From NCBI GenBank assembly GCA_965212165.1, contig OZ243096.1, positions 1,922,001-1,986,000 on the forward strand: DNA of 64,000 nt. The letters are read 5' to 3'. Of this stretch, positions 9,229 to 19,250 are shown one piece after another; the first letter of the stretch is position 1; every line of letters starts with the position of its first letter. Source of the DNA: RHLJ01 sp965212165. GTDB lineage: Bacteria; Bacteroidota; Rhodothermia; Balneolales; Balneolaceae. The translations under genes and the position numbers were made by a program. The notes below the pieces were generated by a model. It made no database searches. It saw only the letters and a program-made list of their open reading frames with translations, and was not told where the DNA came from.

Positions 9229-10464
9229 TCAATATAACAGCCTCATGATCTCAGCACAGAAATAGGCTCCATAGGTTCCTAATGCGTATCCTAGAACCGC
9301 TAGAAGTACTCCAACTGGTGCAAGTGATGGATGGAATGCTGATGCAACGATAGGAGCTGAAGCAGCGCCACCTACATTAGCTTGACTCCCTACAGCGACA
9401 AAGAAGAAAGGTGCTTTTATTAGTTTTCCAACGCTGAGTAAAATTATCACATGAATGATGATCCAAACAAAACCGATTGCAAAATATCCTGGTACATCTA
9501 CAAAAGCACCAAGATCCATTTGCATACCAATGGTCATCACTAATACATAAAGGAATAAACTACCCACTTTAGAGGCACCTGCACCTTCTAGATATCGAGC
9601 ATTAGTAAATGAAGCAAGTAAACCACCAGTCGTTGCTACTACAACAATCCAAAAGAAAGAAGAATTTAAACTGAATTCAGCAAGTTTAGGAGCATTTTCA
9701 TCTATCCATGGACCTACAAATCCACCAATCATATGGCCAATTGCTGTGATACCAAAAGCAATGGCAGCAATTTTTGTAAAATCTACTAGTGAAGGAATTT
9801 TGGCAATACTCGCCTGATATTCTTCTATGTTTTTACGCAATGCAGTGATAGCAGATGAATCGGCCTTAAACCATTTATCAACTTTGTCGCTCATGCCTGC
9901 CCCATATAGAATAAATCCCATCCAAATATTTGCAACTATAATATCAACCGTAACCATTGCACTGAATAATTCATTACTTGGTTTATAGACCTCTAACATT
10001 GCTGTTTGGTTTGCACCACCTCCAATCCAACTTCCTGCAATTGTAGCAAGTCCTCTCCAGATTTCATCTGGGCCTGCACCATTTAAGATTTCAGGGTTAA
10101 TTACACCAATAATCAACATAGCAATTGGTCCACCGATAATAATTCCGGTAGTTCCAGCTAAAAACATGGCAACTGCTTTCCATCCAAGACTCATAATCCC
10201 TTTTAAGTCGATACTGAGAGTGAGAAGTACCAAACTGGCAGGTAATAAATACCTTGAAGCCATGTAGTATAAATTTGATTTTTCAGGATCAATAATTCCA
10301 AAAGTGCTATATAAAGAAGGGATGAAATAACAGAGTAAGAGAGATGGAACAAACTTATAGAATTTCTTCCAGCCTGGTTTCTCACTATGTGAAGTGATGA
10401 ATATTCCGGCGAGAGTCGCCATTAACAGTCCGAATACAACAGCGTCGTTAGTGATTAGTGGCAT
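9229..10464 (-). CDS. DUF819 family integral membrane protein
   Basis: 411 residues with about ten or eleven hydrophobic helices throughout and no signal peptide. The motifs GSWIGGGANQTAMLE and FFVAVGSQANVGGAASAPI are glycine-rich re-entrant-loop-like repeats in the two halves, which are characteristic of DUF819 (YjcL-like) proteins and recall inverted-repeat transporters. Substrate unknown. The gene stands alone, with 221 bp upstream of the preceding operon and 90 bp to the esterase gene. Confidence 0.85.
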   Translation of the reverse strand: MPLITNDAVVFGLLMATLAGIFITSHSEKPGWKKFYKFVPSLLLCYFIPSLYSTFGIIDPEKSNLYYMASRYLLPASLVLLTLSIDLKGIMSLGWKAVAMFLAGTTGIIIGGPIAMLIIGVINPEILNGAGPDEIWRGLATIAGSWIGGGANQTAMLEVYKPSNELFSAMVTVDIIVANIWMGFILYGAGMSDKVDKWFKADSSAITALRKNIEEYQASIAKIPSLVDFTKIAAIAFGITAIGHMIGGFVGPWIDENAPKLAEFSLNSSFFWIVVVATTGGLLASFTNARYLEGAGASKVGSLFLYVLVMTIGMQMDLGAFVDVPGYFAIGFVWIIIHVIILLSVGKLIKAPFFFVAVGSQANVGGAASAPIVASAFHPSLAPVGVLLAVLGYALGTYGAYFCAEIMRLLY

Positions 10465-10554
10465 CTTAGTTGATCAGGTTCAAGTTAGTTACCTGCCAAG
10501 GATAGCTAAAAGCGTTATATTTACAAAGTAGGATTAGATTTACTTCAAATTCAA

Positions 10555-11772
10555 CTATTTACTGAAGAATTGTAGTAGAATTTCATCTACTTGTGCGCTC
10601 CAAGCCCCCCATGAATGTCCTTCATTAACTTCAATATAATTGAACTCGATACCTTCTTGTTTAAATAACCGATTCATTAACCGAGCATCATCGGTATTGT
10701 CACCAATGGTACCAACGCTCATATAAATACTAGAAGGATGATCTTTAGCATCTCTTACTAAATCATAAACACCTTCTTTATACCAAAATGCTGGTGCTTG
10801 AATCGCAGCTCCACCAAAAATGTCAGGTCTCGAAAATGCAAAATATGCAGCATTTAAACCACCTAATGAAGTTCCGAGAATAACTCGGTTATCTTTAGTT
10901 GGTATAACTTTATAGTTTGATTCAATTGTTGGGATAAGTTCATCCACAAAGAAGGAAAGAAAATCTTCATTCATACCCATTTCAACCATTCGTCTATTTT
11001 CATCTTCATTAGCCGGATTAATTGGTTCTACAAAAACAGCTATAGTGGGGTTTATTTTTTGGAGGTGGATGAGATTATCTAAGACGGTTGGAACAGCTCC
11101 GAGTTGAGGATCAGAATATTCTTGGCCATCTGTAATATAAATTACGGGCAGGTTTTTGGATATATTATATCCAGTCGGAGTATAAACCCTATACTGGATC
11201 TTATACTCTAAAAATTTACTTTCTATAAATTTATGAGAGGAAAGACTACCTTTCAAAGCACCCTCAATACCTTTAGTTAAAAGTTCTTCCTTCCAATTTG
11301 GCATTCTTAATTCAGAATTTGGACCAAATCCACTCCATTGTTGGAATGGGTTAGCAGGATCAAGAATCCAGTTTTCACCATTTATAGTGACTTTATAATC
11401 TAGGCGAGCATCAGAAGGGAAATTCTGTTTTAGAAACCATATATCTGTTCCATCTATGTTGGTACCTATATTCCTAAAAGATGCATCACTACTCCAGCTG
11501 TTAAAATCTCCATTCCAAGTTACTAACTCAGCTTCACCTCGATACAAAAATAAGACTGTTGAATCATCAGTTAAGGGTATAAGTTGATGCTGTAAAAGTG
11601 AATCCCAAAGAGCTGTTAAATTAACTGCTCTTTGCAATGAATCTGTTACTGAGCCAATGCTCTGAATTCTTGAAATTAAGCTATCAATCTTAGTCGATTC
11701 GATAGATTCTTGTTTTGAAGAACAAGATGTAATGGTAAGAATTACTAAAAAAATTAAGAGATATGACTTCAT
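10555..11772 (-). CDS. Lipoprotein esterase, enterochelin-esterase-like alpha/beta hydrolase
   Basis: 405 residues. The lipoprotein signal ends at LTITSCSS. Residues ~60-150 form an Ig-like/E-set (CBM48-type) domain, and residues ~165-405 are an alpha/beta hydrolase. The nucleophile elbow is GTSLGGLNAAYFAFSRPD, and the terminal histidine is in NEGHSWGAW. The family includes Fes-type siderophore esterases and acetyl-xylan or feruloyl esterases; the substrate cannot be told. It faces the periplasm or the cell surface. The gene is divergent from lysC. Confidence 0.85.
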   Translation of the reverse strand: MKSYLLIFLVILTITSCSSKQESIESTKIDSLISRIQSIGSVTDSLQRAVNLTALWDSLLQHQLIPLTDDSTVLFLYRGEAELVTWNGDFNSWSSDASFRNIGTNIDGTDIWFLKQNFPSDARLDYKVTINGENWILDPANPFQQWSGFGPNSELRMPNWKEELLTKGIEGALKGSLSSHKFIESKFLEYKIQYRVYTPTGYNISKNLPVIYITDGQEYSDPQLGAVPTVLDNLIHLQKINPTIAVFVEPINPANEDENRRMVEMGMNEDFLSFFVDELIPTIESNYKVIPTKDNRVILGTSLGGLNAAYFAFSRPDIFGGAAIQAPAFWYKEGVYDLVRDAKDHPSSIYMSVGTIGDNTDDARLMNRLFKQEGIEFNYIEVNEGHSWGAWSAQVDEILLQFFSK

Positions 11773-11973
11773 GAAAAGAAAGTTTAATGGACAGAAGATA
11801 TTACATTCAAACTATAAGATAGTTTCGAGTTTATAATATGAAGATAGTTAGAGTTTTTATTCTATAGGATTGAATACCTATGGAAAATATTTATTACGAA
11901 ATTACTCATGCTTTTTCAGTTCAAGTCATTATTTTATTACTTCACTCAATACTCATTCAATAAAGCGGAATAA

Positions 11974-13299
11974 ATGATCGTCTCAAAATTCGGAGGGACC
12001 AGCGTTGGAAACTTTGAAGCCATGCAGCATAGTGCATCCATAGTTGCACAAAATCCAGATCGCAAACTTATTGTAATAAGTGCAACTTCAGGAACTACCA
12101 ATGATTTAGTAGAATTAGAAAATCAATCAATTGATTCTACAACTAAGGAACGAATACTTAGAAATATTGAAAACCGACATCTTTCGATTATAAACCAATG
12201 TGAACAAAAGGATGAGCTTTTAGCACCTTTTCAAAAACTTTACTCAGAACTTAGACAACATCTTGATCATGAGGGAAGAGATAAACGTTGGAAAGATACC
12301 TTATATGCTTTTGGCGAGTTGATGAGTACGAATATATTCACCCAAGTATTAAGAGAACTCGGAGTTAATGCTCAATGGCTTGATGCTCGAACAATTATTA
12401 AAACCGACTCAACGTACACTCATGCTATTCCAGATATTGATTTAATATCTGAAAATGCGAGTAAGCTGATTAACCGTAATACAATTTACCTTACTCAAGG
12501 CTTTATTGGGTCAGATATATTTAATTCTACAACAACCTTAGGAAGAGGAGGTAGTGATTATTCTGCTGCTCTTTTTGCGGAGGCTGTTAAAGCCGATATC
12601 CTAGAAATCTGGACGGATGTAGCTGGTGTCTATAGTACTGATCCTCGAATAGTTACGGAAGCAAAACCAATCCAAGAAATTACTTTTGATGAAGCGGCCG
12701 AGCTTTCAGTTTTTGGTGGAAAAGTACTTCATCCTGCTACTTTAAAACCAGCGATAAGAGGGAAGGTTAAAGTTAGAGTGGCATCAAGTATGCAACCAGA
12801 TTTGCAAGGTACACTTATCGTTAACAAAGCTGAAGATGAACCTGTTGTAAGAGCAATATCATTACGAAAAGATCAAACCTTATTAACTGTAAAAAGTTTG
12901 GATATGCTTCATCAGCATGGATTCTTAGCAAAACTTTTTACGACATTAGCTGAGCATAAAATCTCAGTTGATTTAGTAACAACAAGTGAGGTTAGTGTTT
13001 CTCTTACATTAGACACAGCTACCAAAGCATCTAATAAAGTTGATCTGACAGAAGATGTACTCAATGAGCTTAGAAAATTTTGTGAAGTAGAAGTTGAGAA
13101 AGACCTATCATTAGTAGCCCTAATAGGAAATAAAATGGACGCTACCTCTGGGATAAGTGGTTCACTTTTTGGATTGCTGGAAAACCACAATATTCGTCTG
13201 GTTTGTCATGGAGCCTCTCCTCATAATGTGTGTTTTTTAGTTAAGGAAGGAACAGGGGAAAAGATTGTAAGATTGTTGCACAAAGAGTTTATTGGATAA
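11974..13299 (+). CDS. lysC: Aspartate kinase (monofunctional)
   Basis: 441 residues. The N-terminal signature VSKFGGTSVGNFEAM is that of the amino-acid-kinase fold. The substrate loop TLGRGGSDYSAALFA and GGKVLHPATLKPA are also typical. Two C-terminal ACT domains (about 300-441) provide feedback control. It phosphorylates aspartate in the first step towards lysine, threonine and methionine. No homoserine dehydrogenase domain is attached. It lies upstream of dapB-dapA-dapD on the same strand, but 275 bp with a strong hairpin separate them. Confidence 0.93.
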   Translation: MIVSKFGGTSVGNFEAMQHSASIVAQNPDRKLIVISATSGTTNDLVELENQSIDSTTKERILRNIENRHLSIINQCEQKDELLAPFQKLYSELRQHLDHEGRDKRWKDTLYAFGELMSTNIFTQVLRELGVNAQWLDARTIIKTDSTYTHAIPDIDLISENASKLINRNTIYLTQGFIGSDIFNSTTTLGRGGSDYSAALFAEAVKADILEIWTDVAGVYSTDPRIVTEAKPIQEITFDEAAELSVFGGKVLHPATLKPAIRGKVKVRVASSMQPDLQGTLIVNKAEDEPVVRAISLRKDQTLLTVKSLDMLHQHGFLAKLFTTLAEHKISVDLVTTSEVSVSLTLDTATKASNKVDLTEDVLNELRKFCEVEVEKDLSLVALIGNKMDATSGISGSLFGLLENHNIRLVCHGASPHNVCFLVKEGTGEKIVRLLHKEFIG

Positions 13300-13512
13300 T
13301 TTAGGTGTTGAGTGTTGAGTTTAACTTTTCCATTTCGAACTTCTTAAGGATCAAATTAACATAGATGGTTATTATAGCTTTGTTTAATAATTACCAGTTC
13401 GAAAAAAACCTTCTACAAAATAAATTTCAATAAATTGTACATTGGTTTCTATAAAATAAGATCCTTCTCCCGAGAATTTATGATTAGGATAACAAGAATA
13501 ATTAGTTATGAT

Positions 13513-13553
13513 TTTTGAATGTTGAATTGACGCCATTAATTCAACATTCAAAA
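13513..13553. repeat. 16 bp perfect inverted repeat in the lysC-dapB gap
   Basis: TTTTGAATGTTGAATT at 13513-13528 pairs without mismatch with AATTCAACATTCAAAA at 13538-13553, with a 9-base loop. It ends 21 nt before the dapB start. It could terminate lysC transcription, act as an attenuator for the dap genes, or be a small interspersed repeat. A shorter, related motif (GTTGAGTGTTGAGTT) occurs just after the lysC stop. Confidence 0.7.
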
Positions 13554-13574
13554 TTTAGAATTCAAAATTAAGCA

Positions 13575-14249
13575 ATGAAAATCTCCGTAATTGGTACTGG
13601 TAAAACAGGTAGTAAAGTAGTTGAAATGCTTGGTGGAAATCTTGCATATGCCTTTGACGAAAATAATCCTCCAACACTAGAGAAACTTGAAGCATCAGAT
13701 GCAGTCATTATTTTTGTTCCTGGTGATGCAGTCGCAGATATTTATAAGATGGTTTTGGAATCAATGACACCAGCTGCTTGGGGTAGTACAGGTTTTAAAT
13801 GGCCAGATAACTTAAATACGGAAGTAAAATCAGCTAAGACTAAGTGGGTGCTTGCTAATAATTTTAGTCTTGGAATGAATATTATTCGTCATACAATACA
13901 AATGATTTCAGAAGGGTCGAGCATTCTCCAAGATCCAAAATTTAAGATTCATGAAATACATCACATCCACAAAAAAGATGCTCCAAGTGGAACGGCTTTA
14001 TCATGGAAAGAATGGTTGGGTAAGGAAGTAGGAGTAACTTCAGCTAGAGAAGGAGATGTTAATGGTATTCATGAACTGACTGTTACTACAGCTAGGGAAG
14101 AAATTACACTTAAGCATGATGCACTTGACCGTTCTATATTTGCAGAAGGTTCAATTTGGGCTGCAGAACAGTTAGTTAAAAATCAGCAATTGAATGATGG
14201 AGTTCATACTTTTGGATCGTTGTTTGATTTAGTAATGAACAAGAGCTAA
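13575..14249 (+). CDS. dapB: 4-hydroxy-tetrahydrodipicolinate reductase
   Basis: 224 residues, somewhat shorter than the usual 240-270. A Rossmann dinucleotide motif, GTGKTGSKV, lies at the N-terminus, and the catalytic/substrate signature EIHHIHKKDAPSGTA is intact, with the conserved His pair, Lys and SGTA loop. It reduces HTPA with NAD(P)H in diaminopimelate and lysine synthesis. It is followed 2 nt later by dapA. Confidence 0.93.
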   Translation: MKISVIGTGKTGSKVVEMLGGNLAYAFDENNPPTLEKLEASDAVIIFVPGDAVADIYKMVLESMTPAAWGSTGFKWPDNLNTEVKSAKTKWVLANNFSLGMNIIRHTIQMISEGSSILQDPKFKIHEIHHIHKKDAPSGTALSWKEWLGKEVGVTSAREGDVNGIHELTVTTAREEITLKHDALDRSIFAEGSIWAAEQLVKNQQLNDGVHTFGSLFDLVMNKS

Positions 14250-14251
14250 CC

Positions 14252-15142
14252 ATGGAAAAATATCCGCTTTGGACCGCAATGGTCACCCCAATGCTAGATG
14301 ATACTAGCATAGATTATAATAGCTTTGAAGTAATACTTCGTAAGCAGGAAGAAGCTGGGAATGGAGTTCTAGTATTAGGGAGTACAGGTGAGGGACTTAA
14401 TCTCACAGATACAGAAAAACGAGAGATTGTGAAGTTTGTGAAGTTACTTCATCTTAAAGTACCATTAATGGTTGGCTTAGGCGGTCATCAAATTGATTCA
14501 CAAAAAGAATTTATCAAGTATTGTGATGAAATTGGTATAGATGCTTTTTTAATGGTTGCACCACTTTATGCTAAACCAGGAAAAGAAGGACAATTAGCAT
14601 GGTTTAGTGCTCTTATGAAAGAGACTAAAACTCCCTGCATGATTTATAATGTACCATCAAGAACAGGAATTCAAATGCACCCAGATGTTCCTGCTCAATT
14701 ATTTAAGACTTTCCCAAATTATATGGGACTTAAAGAAGCGAGTGGAAGTATTGATAAGTTTAAGGAATTTAGAGACGCTGCCTCTGGTTCAAAAATATAT
14801 TGTGGCGATGATAGCCTGATTAAAGACTTTATAGCCGAAGGTGCAATAGGACTAGTATCTGTGGCATCAAACGCATGGCCTCAACAAACACATGCTTTTT
14901 TAGAACAACATTTGAGTGGAAACCATGATGATGTATATAAAGAATGGATAGAAAGTGCAGATTTATTTTTTGATGCGCCAAGTCCTACTCCAGTTAAAAC
15001 TTTAATGCAACATAAGGGTTGGATTAAATTTGATACAGTTCGACTACCATTATCAAATGATGACTTAAAACCAGAAACAGAAGAAGCTTTATTAGAAGCA
15101 GATCAAAAGATTAATAATTGGTACGAAATAGTATCCAAGTAA
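14252..15142 (+). CDS. dapA: 4-hydroxy-tetrahydrodipicolinate synthase
   Basis: 296 residues, normal size for the family. The pyruvate-binding loop GSTGEG, the conserved YNVPSRTG and the Schiff-base lysine K161 in GLKEASGS are all present. It condenses pyruvate with aspartate semialdehyde to HTPA. It starts 2 nt after dapB, and dapD follows after 10 nt, so the three form an operon. Confidence 0.95.
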   Translation: MEKYPLWTAMVTPMLDDTSIDYNSFEVILRKQEEAGNGVLVLGSTGEGLNLTDTEKREIVKFVKLLHLKVPLMVGLGGHQIDSQKEFIKYCDEIGIDAFLMVAPLYAKPGKEGQLAWFSALMKETKTPCMIYNVPSRTGIQMHPDVPAQLFKTFPNYMGLKEASGSIDKFKEFRDAASGSKIYCGDDSLIKDFIAEGAIGLVSVASNAWPQQTHAFLEQHLSGNHDDVYKEWIESADLFFDAPSPTPVKTLMQHKGWIKFDTVRLPLSNDDLKPETEEALLEADQKINNWYEIVSK

Positions 15143-15152
15143 TTCAAGAAAA

Positions 15153-15899
15153 ATGACACACGAAGAAATTTTAGATCAACTTGAAGACGGAGAAGTCCGA
15201 GCTGCCAACCCAACTGAAAATGGGTGGGAAGCTAATATTGAAGTAAAAAAAGCTATTCTTGAAGCATTTAAAAATGGTGAAAATACTTCGTATGAAGGGA
15301 TATATGAAGGTTTTGTGGATAAGCATAATATGCCACCACGATATTTTGAACCTGAAGACGGAGTTCGTTTAGTTCCAGGCGGGTCTTCAGTTCGTAGAGG
15401 TGCTTATGTTGCTCCTGGTGTTATTATCATGCCACCAGCTTATATAAATGTTGGTGCATTTGTGGATTCTGGCTCAATGGTTGATAGTCATGCTTTAGTT
15501 GGTTCATGTGCTCAAATTGGTAAGAATGTACATCTTTCTGCAGGTGTTCAAATTGGCGGAGTGTTAGAACCTGTAGGAATGAGTCCAGTCATCATTGAAG
15601 ATGATTGTTTTATTGGAGCCGGCGCTGTTATAGTAGAAGGAATTTTAGTTCGAAGACGAGCAGTAATAGCTCCAGGAGTGGTAATCTCGAAATCTATTCC
15701 TGTATATGATGCCGTTAATGAAGTAGTCCGTGAACGTGGATCAGAAATTCCTGAGGGTGCGGTAGTCATTCCTGGGAGTCGACCAATGAAAAGTGATTGG
15801 GCTCAGAAAGAAGGACTTAGCATGGCATGTCCAATTATTGTTAAGTATCGAGATGAGAATAGTGATGCGTCATTAGAACTAGAAGATGCATTAAGGTAG
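15153..15899 (+). CDS. dapD: Tetrahydrodipicolinate N-succinyltransferase-like acyltransferase
   Basis: 248 residues. A left-handed beta-helix of hexapeptide repeats runs from about residue 85 to 200 (GAYVAPGVIIMPP, YINVGAFVDSGSMVD, HALVGSCAQIGKNVHLS), with the flanking domains of DapD. It transfers a succinyl group to tetrahydrodipicolinate, so lysine/DAP is probably made by the succinylase branch. An acetyl-transferring relative cannot be excluded from sequence alone. Last gene of dapB-dapA-dapD. Confidence 0.9.
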   Translation: MTHEEILDQLEDGEVRAANPTENGWEANIEVKKAILEAFKNGENTSYEGIYEGFVDKHNMPPRYFEPEDGVRLVPGGSSVRRGAYVAPGVIIMPPAYINVGAFVDSGSMVDSHALVGSCAQIGKNVHLSAGVQIGGVLEPVGMSPVIIEDDCFIGAGAVIVEGILVRRRAVIAPGVVISKSIPVYDAVNEVVRERGSEIPEGAVVIPGSRPMKSDWAQKEGLSMACPIIVKYRDENSDASLELEDALR

Positions 15900-15909
15900 T
15901 TTTGATGAT

Positions 15910-15944
15910 ACCAACAATTCTCCTTTGAATGGAGAATTGTTGGT
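15910..15944. terminator. Strong hairpin between convergent genes
   Basis: A 14 bp perfect stem, ACCAACAATTCTCC at 15910-15923 and its complement at 15931-15944, with a 7-base loop. It lies 11 nt after the dapD stop and just downstream of the opposing lipoprotein gene, so it can serve both. There is no long U tract. Confidence 0.75.
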
Positions 15945-15954
15945 TAAAATCAAT

Positions 15955-16608
15955 TTAATTGGAATTTATAATCTTACCAGAACCGGTAATTGCAGCTTCA
16001 ATACTAGGTGTTCCCAAATAGTAAACATATCCACTTCCTTCAATATCTACACTCAAATTATTGGCACAATGAAGTTTGCAGTCTCCACTTCCAATAATTT
16101 TTACATTACAATTATCAACAACAAATTGAAATCCCTCAATATCTCCACTACCCTCATTCTTTATTGAAAGACTTTGAGCACTACCTTCAATTCTAATATC
16201 TCCAGAGCCAGAATTGAAAATTTTAAATTCAGTATCATTATCGACATTCGATATATAAAAATTTCCAGCACCAGAATTCTTTACACTATTAATATTCTGT
16301 ACAGTGATGTTAACTTGTAGTGAAATATCTCTGTAGTTTTCATCATCATCAAGAAAAAGGCGTAGTTCATTATCTACAACTTTAGTGTTTATTTTGTTAA
16401 CGATATTATCATCAGCAATTAATTCAACTAATTGTGAAGTGCCTTGAACAACTGTTACTTCGAACACTCCTTCACTACTAACTTTAGTAAAATTTGAAAC
16501 TGTTCTAAACTCTGAAGTAAGATCACCAGAGCCAGTTATTGTACTTTTAGTACATGACAACATAAAGATTAATAAAAATACACTGGGTATAATGGTTAGA
16601 TTTTTCAT
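15955..16608 (-). CDS. DUF2807 (head GIN domain) lipoprotein
   Basis: I take the start at 16608 (MKNLTIIPSVF...) because it gives a lipoprotein signal with lipobox FMLSC; the in-frame ATG at 16629 only adds seven residues. The body is a right-handed beta-helix-like repeat with recurrent GSG steps: NSGAGNFYIS, NSGSGDIRIEG, NEGSGDIEG, IGSGDCKL, EGSGYVYY and TGSGKI. This is the DUF2807 putative auto-transporter adhesin family. Cell-envelope located; function unknown. Confidence 0.88.
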   Translation of the reverse strand: MKNLTIIPSVFLLIFMLSCTKSTITGSGDLTSEFRTVSNFTKVSSEGVFEVTVVQGTSQLVELIADDNIVNKINTKVVDNELRLFLDDDENYRDISLQVNITVQNINSVKNSGAGNFYISNVDNDTEFKIFNSGSGDIRIEGSAQSLSIKNEGSGDIEGFQFVVDNCNVKIIGSGDCKLHCANNLSVDIEGSGYVYYLGTPSIEAAITGSGKIINSN

Positions 16609-16722
16609 GATAGTTGGTTTGAAATTCATTATGTAGTTTATGAGTAAAAATTCAAATTTTAGCTTGTTAACCTATTGTAAAACTACTTTTATGCTAAAGA
16701 TGAAATACCCGATAAAAATCCC

Positions 16723-19071
16723 TTAGAATTCTATTTTATAACTGAGGTTTGGTACGAGAGAGGTCAAGAAGGTTTCAACAACTTTGTCTTCTTTGTAACT
16801 GTAAGCGTATTCATATTTAGACGCACTTTGAGTTACATTCTTAACTTGCAAAGCCCATGTTCCAGTGTAGTTTGGTTTGTTTTTAGAATACGTGATGGTT
16901 AAATCAACGAAGAGTGACATAGGATCCTTTTTCTCGAATGGTCTAGTATAATCATACTGGATTTCCTGCATTTCACGAGATTCTTTAGCTAGATATTCTG
17001 TCTGATATTCTCCACCTAAAATGCTGATCTTAGTATTTATGCCTAATACATTTTGCAGCCCATTTCCTTTCTTGATAAAGAATTCTTTACCATATAATGC
17101 ATTTACTGCATAATTCCGATTATAAGCACTGTTTCTTTTGACTCCATCATCTCCATTGTATGTAGATTCATATAAAGAACCAGTAATCATCCAGTAATAA
17201 TTATTATCCAGAAAACGCTCAAGTGTGAAATCGATTCCCGTATTTCTACCAACCCCATTATTAACTAATGCTTCATTAAAGAACCAGTTTTGCTTAAAAT
17301 TTATCATAGAAAAAGAACTGTCTGCTATTACTGGAATATCAGATAAGAACTGAGTATACGGTTCAATTTTCAATCGCATTGTGTTACTTATTTGGTAATC
17401 ATAACCAAGAACTAAATGATCTGCTTTTGAAAAATTGAGATCTTTATTTGGCTGATTACTTCCAAATGTGCCATTTACTTTTAATAGATATATTCTAATA
17501 TCTTCAATTTGACTATGACGACCGTAACCCATAGAAATCGTGCTATTTTGATTAACATCGTACTGTAATGAAATTCTAGGTTCAATTGAATAGTTGTCAT
17601 TTAGTAAAAAATACTGAGTGTGTATTCCAGTGTTAACGGTAAATTTATTATTGAAACTGATGCGTGATTGAGTAAAAGCTTGCAGTAATCCACTGCTACC
17701 AGAATCTTTAATTAATTCTTGTAAAGGTGTGATAAAATCAGGCGACTGACTTAACTGTACATCATATAAAATATGGGAATAGTTAAATCCAGTTCTATTT
17801 GTGTGTTGAGCATTAAACTTGTGATTAAGAGATGATGATAAGATGTATTTTTGATTTTTAATTTTGATTAACTCACTATCTCGAAGTACTAAATCATTTC
17901 CATTCCATTTACTATCAAATTTTTGATTGTAGAAGGTTGTTGCCAATGATGTTGTTAAAAGTGTTTTATCATTGAGGATAATTTTATGATTAATGCCTGT
18001 TGCTCCGGGGAACATTTTTAGACTTTGTTCTTCTCGATCTTCTTTGAATTCCCAATCGAGAGAATCATTTAGTGCAGATTTACTGATATTATCGTAACCA
18101 CCAACACCCCAAACAGAAAATACACCAGCTTTTACAGTTGGAAAGTTCATCTTAAATGATAAATCCTGATATTCGGGTAATTCCTCGTCTGGAAATAAAT
18201 TAGCCAATAAGGAAAAAGTAGAATAACGGTAATTGAATAGATAACTGGCTCTTTTTCCTTTTACAAACGGTCCCTCAGCGGCGAAATCAAAACCTAATAA
18301 ACCTGCTTGAAAAGTATATTCACGACGATCCATATTTCCATTTCTTAATTTCATATCAAACACACCCGCTATTGCATTACCATATTCTGCTGGGAAAGCA
18401 CCAGTATAGAAATCGGAATTAGTGAGCACCTGACTACTAAAAATGGTTGTAAAACCGCCACCTTGTATACTTTGGCCACTAAAATGACTTGGGTTTGGAA
18501 TTTCAACACCTTCAAGACGCCATAAAACACCCTTAGGAGCATTTCCGCGAATAATTATTGAATTATCACCCATATGTGTGGTAGTTACACCAGCAAATGA
18601 AGCAGCTAATCGAGCAGGGTCATCTAGACCACCGGCATACCGTCTGGTTTCCTCAACAGAAAATGAACGTGAACTTATTGAAGCCATTGAATTTGATGGT
18701 TTATCCTTATTTAGTTCAGCACTTACAACAACTCCTTCGAAAACATTAATCTGTTCCACTAATTCTACAAGAATGAACTTCTCTTTACCACTATTTATAA
18801 TTACTTCAGGAATGGTTACTGTTTGATACCCGAGATATCTTATGGTTAGGTTATATCTGCCAATAGGAACGTTATTCAACCTGAAATTGCCATCAACATC
18901 GGTGATGGCACCAATTATCGGATCAGATCCCTCGATAAATACTGTTGCACCTGGTAATGTAACTTGTGAGGCTTTATCTATTACTTGACCCTTTATAGTT
19001 TGGTCTAGTGTTTGTGCTATACTTGTTGAAGAAAGAAGTAGAAGGCTTAAAAATATATATGAGTTTTTCAT
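16723..19071 (-). CDS. TonB-dependent outer-membrane receptor with carboxypeptidase-like N-terminal domain
   Basis: 782 residues from the ATG at 19071, which starts a clean signal peptide ending TSIAQ; the longer in-frame start at 19101 is unlikely. A CarboxypepD_reg-like beta-sandwich follows (GQVIDKASQVTLPGATVFI, about 25-105), then a plug domain (GNAPKGVLWRLEGVEIPNPS) and a beta-barrel of alternating aromatic strands ending in a C-terminal aromatic residue (LSYKIEF). No SusD partner adjoins it, so it is not a classical SusC pair; ligand unknown. An AraC-type regulator gene lies just upstream on the same strand. Confidence 0.9.
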   Translation of the reverse strand: MKNSYIFLSLLLLSSTSIAQTLDQTIKGQVIDKASQVTLPGATVFIEGSDPIIGAITDVDGNFRLNNVPIGRYNLTIRYLGYQTVTIPEVIINSGKEKFILVELVEQINVFEGVVVSAELNKDKPSNSMASISSRSFSVEETRRYAGGLDDPARLAASFAGVTTTHMGDNSIIIRGNAPKGVLWRLEGVEIPNPSHFSGQSIQGGGFTTIFSSQVLTNSDFYTGAFPAEYGNAIAGVFDMKLRNGNMDRREYTFQAGLLGFDFAAEGPFVKGKRASYLFNYRYSTFSLLANLFPDEELPEYQDLSFKMNFPTVKAGVFSVWGVGGYDNISKSALNDSLDWEFKEDREEQSLKMFPGATGINHKIILNDKTLLTTSLATTFYNQKFDSKWNGNDLVLRDSELIKIKNQKYILSSSLNHKFNAQHTNRTGFNYSHILYDVQLSQSPDFITPLQELIKDSGSSGLLQAFTQSRISFNNKFTVNTGIHTQYFLLNDNYSIEPRISLQYDVNQNSTISMGYGRHSQIEDIRIYLLKVNGTFGSNQPNKDLNFSKADHLVLGYDYQISNTMRLKIEPYTQFLSDIPVIADSSFSMINFKQNWFFNEALVNNGVGRNTGIDFTLERFLDNNYYWMITGSLYESTYNGDDGVKRNSAYNRNYAVNALYGKEFFIKKGNGLQNVLGINTKISILGGEYQTEYLAKESREMQEIQYDYTRPFEKKDPMSLFVDLTITYSKNKPNYTGTWALQVKNVTQSASKYEYAYSYKEDKVVETFLTSLVPNLSYKIEF

Positions 19072-19250
19072 CTTAGTTCTATGAGTTAGAATTTTGAACA
19101 AAGATGTTGAAGTTCAAGTCGCACATCGCCTATGCCTATGCGATTGGACTAATAGTAAGTACAAACTTATAGGGTTGGACACCTAGAATTGAGTAGATGA
19201 AGTAATAAATACAGAAAAAGGGACCATGAATGGAAGATGAGATGAAAGTG

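Noticed and set aside
16723..19071. TonB receptor as SusC of the glucan locus
   Set aside because: No SusD gene adjoins it and it lies over 30 kb from the glycosidases, next to its own AraC regulator.
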